Shown here: in pieces, positions 59,207 to 64,000 of the stretch
How the letters are laid out: the number at the start of each line of letters is the position of its first letter
How positions within the stretch are numbered: position 1 is the stretch's first letter
Origin: Streptomyces canus 299MFChir4.1
GTDB lineage: Bacteria > Actinomycetota > Actinomycetes > Streptomycetales > Streptomycetaceae
Length of the DNA stretch: 64,000 nt
Assembly: GCF_000383615.1 (NCBI RefSeq)
Contig: NZ_KB911582.1
Coordinates: 590,425-654,424, forward strand
Direction of reading: 5' to 3'
Translations under genes and position numbers: made by a program
Notes under the pieces: model-generated
The model's input: the letters and a program-made list of their open reading frames with translations, nothing else
Told to the model about the DNA's origin: nothing
Databases searched by the model: none

Positions 59207-61837
59207 CTACTGCTGAGGCAGGCCGTCCAGCTGGGCCTGGATCCTCTTGATGTCCTCGTCCGCCTTGGCCAGGCGGCCGCGGATCTTGTCCACCACGTTG
59301 TCCGGGGCCTTCGCGAGGAACGCTTCGTTGCCGAGCTTGGCGTTGGCCTGGGCCTTCTCCTTCTCCGCCGCCGCCAGGTCCTTCGCGAGGCGCTTGCGCT
59401 CCGCCGCCACGTCGATCGTGCCGGAGAGGTCCAGCGCGACCGTGGCACCGGCGACCGGGAGGGTCGCCGTGGCCGCGAAGGCCTCGCCCTCCGGCTGAAG
59501 GCGCAGGAGCTGGCGGATGGCGGCCTCGTGGGCGGCGAGGGGGGTGCCGGTGAGCTCCAGGCGGGCCGGGACCTTCTGGCCGTCCTTGAGGCCCTGGTCC
59601 TTGCGGAACCGGCGGACCTCGGTGACGACCCGCTGGACCAGCTCGATCTCGAGTTCGGCGGCCTTGTCGCGGAAGCCGCTGTCGGCCGGCCACTCGCCGA
59701 CGACCAGGGACTCGCCACCGGTGAGGGTGGTCCACAGGGCGTCCGTGACGAACGGGATGACCGGGTGCAGCAGCCGCAGCGTCACGTCGAGGACCTCGCC
59801 GAGGACCCGGCCGGAGACCCTGGCCTGCTCGCCGCCCGCGAAGAAGGTCGTCTTCGACAGCTCGACGTACCAGTCGAAGACCTCGTCCCACGCGAAGTGG
59901 TAGAGCGCGTCGGCGAGTTTGGCGAACTGGTAGTCGTCGTAGTACGCGTCGACCTGGGCGACCGTCGTGTTGAGCCGTGACAGGATCCAGCGGTCCGTCG
60001 CCGACATCTCGGAGGCGTCCGGCAGCGGGCCCTCGACCGTGGCGCCGTTCATCAGGGCGAAGCGGGTGGCGTTCCAGAGCTTGTTGGTGAAGTTCCGGGA
60101 GGCCTTGACCCAGTCCTCGCCGATCGGCACGTCCGCGCCCGGGTTGGCACCGTTGGCGAGGGTGAAGCGCACGGCGTCGGAGCCGTAGGCGTCCATCCAG
60201 ACCAGCGGGTCGACCGCGTTGGGGTTCGACTTCGACATCTTCTTGCCGAACTCGTCGCGGACCAGGCCGGTCAGCGCGATGGTGTGGAAGGGGGCCTGGC
60301 CGTCCATGGCGTAGAGGCCGAACATCATCATCCGGGCGACCCAGAAGAAGATGATGTCGTGGCCGGTCAGCAGGACGTCGGTCGGATAGAACTTCCGCAG
60401 GTCCTCGGTCTGTTCGGGCCAGCCGAGCGTGGAGAACGGCCACAGGCCGGAGGAGAACCAGGTGTCCAGGACATCGGAGTCCTGGGTCCAGCCCTCGGCC
60501 TCCGTACCGGGCGGCTCCTCGTCGGGTCCGACGCAGACGACCTCGCCGTCGGGGCCGTACCAGATCGGGATGCGGTGGCCCCACCACAGCTGGCGCGAGA
60601 TGCACCAGTCGTGCATGTTGTCGACCCAGTCGAAGTAGCGCTTCGACATGTCCTCGGGGTGGATCTTGACGCGGCCGTCGCGGACCGCGTCACCGGCGGC
60701 CTTGGCGAGCGGGCCGACCTTGACCCACCACTGCAGGGAAAGACGCGGCTCGACCGTGGTCTTGCAGCGCGAGCAGTGGCCGACGGAGTGCATGTAGGGG
60801 CGCTTCTCGGCGACGATCCGGCCCTGCTCCTTGAGGGCGCCGACGACCGCCGAGCGGGCCTCGTAGCGGTCCAGGCCGACGAAGGGGCCGTGGACCGTGA
60901 TGACGCCGTGCTCGTCCATGATCGTCAGGGACGGCAGGTCGTGGCGGCGGCCGATCTCGAAGTCGTTCGGGTCGTGCGCCGGGGTCACCTTGACCGCGCC
61001 GGTGCCGAACTCGGGGTCGACGTGGGTGTCGGCGACGACCGGGATGGTGCGGTCGGTGAGCGGGAGCTTGATCCGCTTGCCGATGAGGTGCTGGTAGCGC
61101 TCGTCGTCGGGGTGGACGGCGACGGCCGTGTCACCGAGCATCGTCTCCGCGCGCGTGGTCGCGACGACGAGGCTGTCCTCGCCCTCGCCGTAGCGGATGG
61201 AGACCAACTCGCCCGCGTCCTCCTGGTATTCCACCTCGATGTCGGAGATGGCCGTCAGACAGCGCGGGCACCAGTTGATGATGCGCTCGGCGCGGTAGAT
61301 CAGCTCGTCCTCGTAGAGTCGCTTGAAGATGGTGAGGACGGCCTTGGACAGGCCCTCGTCCATCGTGAAGCGCTCACGGCTCCAGTCGACGCCGTCACCG
61401 AGGCGCCGCATCTGGCCGAGGATCCGGCCGCCGTACTCCTCCTTCCACTGCCAGACGCGCTCGACGAACTCCTCACGGCCCAGGTCGTGGCGGGACTTGC
61501 CCTCCTCGGCGAGCTGCTGCTCGACCTTGTTCTGGGTCGCGATACCGGCGTGGTCCATGCCCGGCAGCCACAGCGCCTCGTAGCCCTGCATGCGCTTGCG
61601 GCGCGTGAGGGCGTCCATGAGGGTGTGCTGGAAGGCGTGCCCGAGGTGCAGGCTGCCGGTGACGTTCGGCGGCGGGATGACGATGGTGTACGGGGGTTTG
61701 TCGCTCTTCGCGTCGGGAGTGAAGTAACCCTTGTCCACCCAGCGCTCGTACAGCGGCCCCTCTACCTCGGCCGGCGCGTACTGGGTCGGCAGTTCGGTGC
61801 TGGGCGCTGTGGGCTGCTGCTGAGCGTTCTCGGTCAC
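59207..61837 (-). CDS. valS: valyl-tRNA synthetase
   Basis: The 876-residue class I synthetase has HLGH at 64-67 ([15 protein letters not shown]) and KMSKS near residue 532 (KKMSKSNPN). The editing domain shows [24 protein letters not shown]-terminal coiled coil (about 810-876, [18 protein letters not shown]) contacts tRNA. No T-box is visible upstream. It diverges from the secreted protein gene at 61974. Confidence 0.97.
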   Translation of the reverse strand: MTENAQQQPTAPSTELPTQYAPAEVEGPLYERWVDKGYFTPDAKSDKPPYTIVIPPPNVTGSLHLGHAFQHTLMDALTRRKRMQGYEALWLPGMDHAGIATQNKVEQQLAEEGKSRHDLGREEFVERVWQWKEEYGGRILGQMRRLGDGVDWSRERFTMDEGLSKAVLTIFKRLYEDELIYRAERIINWCPRCLTAISDIEVEYQEDAGELVSIRYGEGEDSLVVATTRAETMLGDTAVAVHPDDERYQHLIGKRIKLPLTDRTIPVVADTHVDPEFGTGAVKVTPAHDPNDFEIGRRHDLPSLTIMDEHGVITVHGPFVGLDRYEARSAVVGALKEQGRIVAEKRPYMHSVGHCSRCKTTVEPRLSLQWWVKVGPLAKAAGDAVRDGRVKIHPEDMSKRYFDWVDNMHDWCISRQLWWGHRIPIWYGPDGEVVCVGPDEEPPGTEAEGWTQDSDVLDTWFSSGLWPFSTLGWPEQTEDLRKFYPTDVLLTGHDIIFFWVARMMMFGLYAMDGQAPFHTIALTGLVRDEFGKKMSKSNPNAVDPLVWMDAYGSDAVRFTLANGANPGADVPIGEDWVKASRNFTNKLWNATRFALMNGATVEGPLPDASEMSATDRWILSRLNTTVAQVDAYYDDYQFAKLADALYHFAWDEVFDWYVELSKTTFFAGGEQARVSGRVLGEVLDVTLRLLHPVIPFVTDALWTTLTGGESLVVGEWPADSGFRDKAAELEIELVQRVVTEVRRFRKDQGLKDGQKVPARLELTGTPLAAHEAAIRQLLRLQPEGEAFAATATLPVAGATVALDLSGTIDVAAERKRLAKDLAAAEKEKAQANAKLGNEAFLAKAPDNVVDKIRGRLAKADEDIKRIQAQLDGLPQQ

Positions 61838-61973
61838 GGGGTCAGTTTAGGGGTGTCCCGGGCGTGTCCCGAAACGCGTTTGTTCTGTAACGGTGGGGGC
61901 CCCGATGCGGTGTGCCGCCTGTGCCTGAGCCAGGATGTCGGGAACACATAAGCATCTGGAGGGGAACCCAGAG

Positions 61974-62966
61974 ATGAGTCACAACCAGCCGGGCCCGTAC
62001 GGGCAGCCCCAGCAGCCCGGGCAGCAGCCGCAGCCCGGGCCGTACGGCCAGCCGGGCCCCTACGGCCAGCCGCCGCAGGCGCCCCAGCCCGGCTACGGGT
62101 ACCCCCAGCAGGCACCGCCGCCCCAGCAGCCGGGACAGCCTCCGCAGCCGGGCTACGGCTACCCGCAGCAGGGTGGCGTTCCTCCGCAGACCCCGCCGTA
62201 CGGCCAGCCGCAGGCTCCCTACGGTCAGCAGGCCCCGTACGGCCAGCAGCCGCCGTACGGCCAGGCCCCCTACGGCGTCCCGCAGCCCCCGCCGCCGGGC
62301 GGCGGCACCGGCAAGAAGATCGGCATCGTCGTCGGCGCGGTGGCGGTCGTGGCCGCGATCGGGGTCGGGGCGTATCTGGTGATCGGCGGGGGCGGGAACG
62401 GGGGCGGCGGGTCCGACATCGCGGACGACGGGGCGCACACGCTGACCGCGCCTGCGACCGTCCTCGGCGGGGAGTACAAGAAGGGGTCCGACTCCGCGGC
62501 CGCGGGGATGACCGACGACGACATCAAGGACGCGGAGTCCTGGGGTGTGGACAACCCGAAGGACGTCAGCGCGAGTTACACGGCGGGTTCCGGTCTGACC
62601 TCGAAGAACCTGACGTTCGCTGGTGTGTACGGCAGCATCGACGACCCGGAGAAGGTCATCGACGCGATGTTCGCCCAGACGAAGTCGGAGGCATCGAAGA
62701 GCTCCTCCGAGGGCGAACTCGTCGGCAGTCCCAAGGAGTTCACGCCCGCCGGTTTCAAGAACGGCGTCCTGAAGTGCCAGGAGATCAAGACCACCGAGTC
62801 GGGGCAGACCGTGACGATGCCGTTCTGCGTCTGGGCCGATCACAGCACCGTCACCTATGTGCTGTCGTTCGACCTGGCCGGCCTGGCCGCGGGCAAGAGC
62901 ACCTCCATGGAGGACGCGGCCGCACTGACGGCGAAGCTCCGCGACGACGTGCGCGTCAAGGCCTGA
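61974..62966 (+). CDS. membrane-anchored protein with Gln/Pro/Gly/Tyr-rich N-terminus
   Basis: ATG at 61974 is chosen because GGAGGGG lies nine bases upstream. The product has 330 residues. Residues 1-115 are almost entirely Pro/Gln/Gly/Tyr repeats (PGPYGQP, PGYGYPQQ, APYGQQ), predicted disordered and cytoplasmic. One membrane helix follows (about 118-140), then an extracytoplasmic domain of about 185 residues with two cysteines (LKCQEIKTTES, PFCVWAD). It resembles a large group of actinobacterial membrane proteins with no known role. It is single, diverging from valS and ending at a bidirectional terminator. Confidence 0.82.
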   Translation: MSHNQPGPYGQPQQPGQQPQPGPYGQPGPYGQPPQAPQPGYGYPQQAPPPQQPGQPPQPGYGYPQQGGVPPQTPPYGQPQAPYGQQAPYGQQPPYGQAPYGVPQPPPPGGGTGKKIGIVVGAVAVVAAIGVGAYLVIGGGGNGGGGSDIADDGAHTLTAPATVLGGEYKKGSDSAAAGMTDDDIKDAESWGVDNPKDVSASYTAGSGLTSKNLTFAGVYGSIDDPEKVIDAMFAQTKSEASKSSSEGELVGSPKEFTPAGFKNGVLKCQEIKTTESGQTVTMPFCVWADHSTVTYVLSFDLAGLAAGKSTSMEDAAALTAKLRDDVRVKA

Positions 62967-62984
62967 CGCCCGCCCGCTCAACAC

Positions 62985-63020
62985 CGAAGGGGCCCCGGTC
63001 GGTTGACCGGGGCCCCTTCG
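62985..63020. terminator. bidirectional terminator between the membrane-protein gene and clpX
   Basis: A perfect 16-bp stem (62985-63000 with 63005-63020, core gaaggggccccggtc) and a ggtt loop sits between convergent genes, 19 bases and 14 bases from the two stops. Confidence 0.88.
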
Positions 63021-63034
63021 CATGTCCGGGACGG

Positions 63035-64000
63035 CTACGCCGTCTTCTGCTCGCCCGAACCCCGCCCGCGCGCGTCCCTCGGGATGAGCGTCGGGTTCAC
63101 GTTGGAGTGGACGACGTCCGCCGTGATGACGACGCGGGCCACGTCCTTGCGGGACGGGATCTCGTACATGACGCCCTGGAGGACCTCTTCCATGATGGCG
63201 CGCAGGCCGCGCGCGCCGGTCTGGCGGAGGATGGCCTGGTCGGCGATGGCCTCCAGTGCCTCGCGCTCGAAGTCCAGCTCCACGCCGTCGAGTTCGAAGA
63301 GGCGCTGGTACTGCTTCACCAGCGCGTTGCGCGGCTCGACCAGGATCTGGAGGAGGGCCTCACGGTCCAGGTTGTGGACGGAGGTGATGACGGGGAGGCG
63401 GCCGATGAACTCGGGGATCATGCCGAACTTGACCAGGTCCTCGGGCATGACGTCCTCGAACTGGTCCTTGGCCTCCAGCTCGCGCTTGGAGCGGATCGTC
63501 GCCCCGAAGCCGATGCCCTTGGCTCCCGCCCGGGACTCGATGAGCTTCTCCAGGCCCGCGAAGGCACCGCCCACGATGAACAGGACGTTCGTCGTGTCGA
63601 TCTGGATGAACTCCTGGTGCGGGTGCTTGCGTCCGCCCTGCGGCGGGACCGAGGCGGTGGTGCCCTCAAGGATCTTCAGCAGGGCCTGCTGCACGCCCTC
63701 GCCGCTCACGTCCCGAGTGATCGACGGGTTTTCACTCTTCCGCGCGACCTTGTCGATCTCGTCGATGTAGATGATCCCGGTCTCGGCCTTCTTGACGTCG
63801 TAGTCGGCCGCCTGGATCAGCTTGAGCAGGATGTTCTCGACGTCCTCGCCGACGTAGCCCGCCTCGGTGAGCGCCGTCGCGTCCGCGATCGCGAACGGGA
63901 CGTTCAGCATGCGGGCGAGGGTCTGGGCGAGGAGCGTCTTGCCGGAGCCCGTGGGGCCCAGCAGGAGGATGTTGGACTTCGCCAGCTCGATCGCGTCGTC
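63035..64000 (-). CDS. clpX: ATP-dependent Clp protease ATP-binding subunit ClpX (partial)
   Basis: The frame stays open to the right edge, so the N-terminal part (zinc finger) is outside. The visible 321 residues begin within the AAA+ module. Walker A is [10 protein letters not shown] near 63950, the pore loop follows as GYVGEDVEN, Walker B is IIYIDEID, and sensor and [23 protein letters not shown] signatures are present. ClpX unfolds tagged proteins and feeds them to ClpP. It ends in a short Arg-rich tail ([14 protein letters not shown]) after [13 protein letters not shown]. Confidence 0.97.
   Translation of the reverse strand, partial: DDAIELAKSNILLLGPTGSGKTLLAQTLARMLNVPFAIADATALTEAGYVGEDVENILLKLIQAADYDVKKAETGIIYIDEIDKVARKSENPSITRDVSGEGVQQALLKILEGTTASVPPQGGRKHPHQEFIQIDTTNVLFIVGGAFAGLEKLIESRAGAKGIGFGATIRSKRELEAKDQFEDVMPEDLVKFGMIPEFIGRLPVITSVHNLDREALLQILVEPRNALVKQYQRLFELDGVELDFEREALEAIADQAILRQTGARGLRAIMEEVLQGVMYEIPSRKDVARVVITADVVHSNVNPTLIPRDARGRGSGEQKTA

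Overview
The window is GC-rich, densely coded chromosomal DNA of a Streptomyces. Evidence: very high third-position GC, frequent GTG starts, a giant RNase E/G with long Arg/Ala/Glu-rich arms, the mreB-mreC-mreD-PBP2-rodA cluster, and a gene order (rsfS, LCP protein, nadD, proA, proB, obg, rpmA, rplU, rne, rodA, mre genes, ndk, folC, valS, clpX) that matches, from memory, the S. coelicolor SCO2570-SCO2617 region. Both ends are cut inside genes: the end of a ferredoxin at base 1 and clpX at base 64000.

Layout. 0.1-2 kb: ferredoxin tail and two tRNA-Ala(GGC) genes flanking a two-gene zinc-ribbon operon. 1.3-12.1 kb: mostly leftward housekeeping genes (histidine phosphatase, rsfS, LCP protein, nadD, two tiny membrane proteins, two related tail-anchored-like proteins, proA, an unknown gene, proB), with a rightward M48 peptidase. 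12.3-24.7 kb: a wall-polymer block between proB and obg, genes that are often adjacent in other actinobacteria. It holds two TagF/TarL-like polyol-phosphate transferases, the remains of a third, a GT2 glycosyltransferase, a CDP-ribitol-type fusion enzyme (cytidylyltransferase plus SDR), a sulfotransferase-like protein, a Tat-exported PhoD phosphatase and a secreted FG-GAP propeller. 24.8-27.1 kb: obg, rpmA, rplU. 27.2-32.7 kb: a tightly overlapping dTDP-L-rhamnose operon (rmlA, rmlB, rmlD, a large GT2, rmlC) between rplU and rne. 32.9-38.1 kb: rne and a DUF2344 gene.

38.1-46.5 kb is an accessory stretch with looser spacing and decaying genes: a repeat membrane protein, GNAT, TerD, DUF899, a class II glutamine amidotransferase, a zinc alcohol dehydrogenase, gene debris, a carboxymuconolactone-decarboxylase-like protein and a membrane-anchored protein. 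It separates DUF2344 from its usual radical-SAM partner, which lies at 46.5-48.5 kb. 48.5-64 kb: CYTH-CHAD protein, rodA, PBP2, mreD, mreC, mreB, ndk, a DUF4233 protein, folC, valS, a secreted or membrane Q/P/G-rich protein, and clpX.

The unifying theme is cell envelope construction: wall-polymer precursor synthesis, polymerisation, sugar decoration, an LCP protein that could attach the polymer to peptidoglycan, a phosphatase that could recycle it, and the elongasome / spore-wall machinery, all within about 55 kb. No CRISPR array, insertion sequence, prophage or antibiotic gene cluster was seen. The best candidate for something under-described is the 12.3-24.7 kb wall-polymer locus together with the rhamnose operon.
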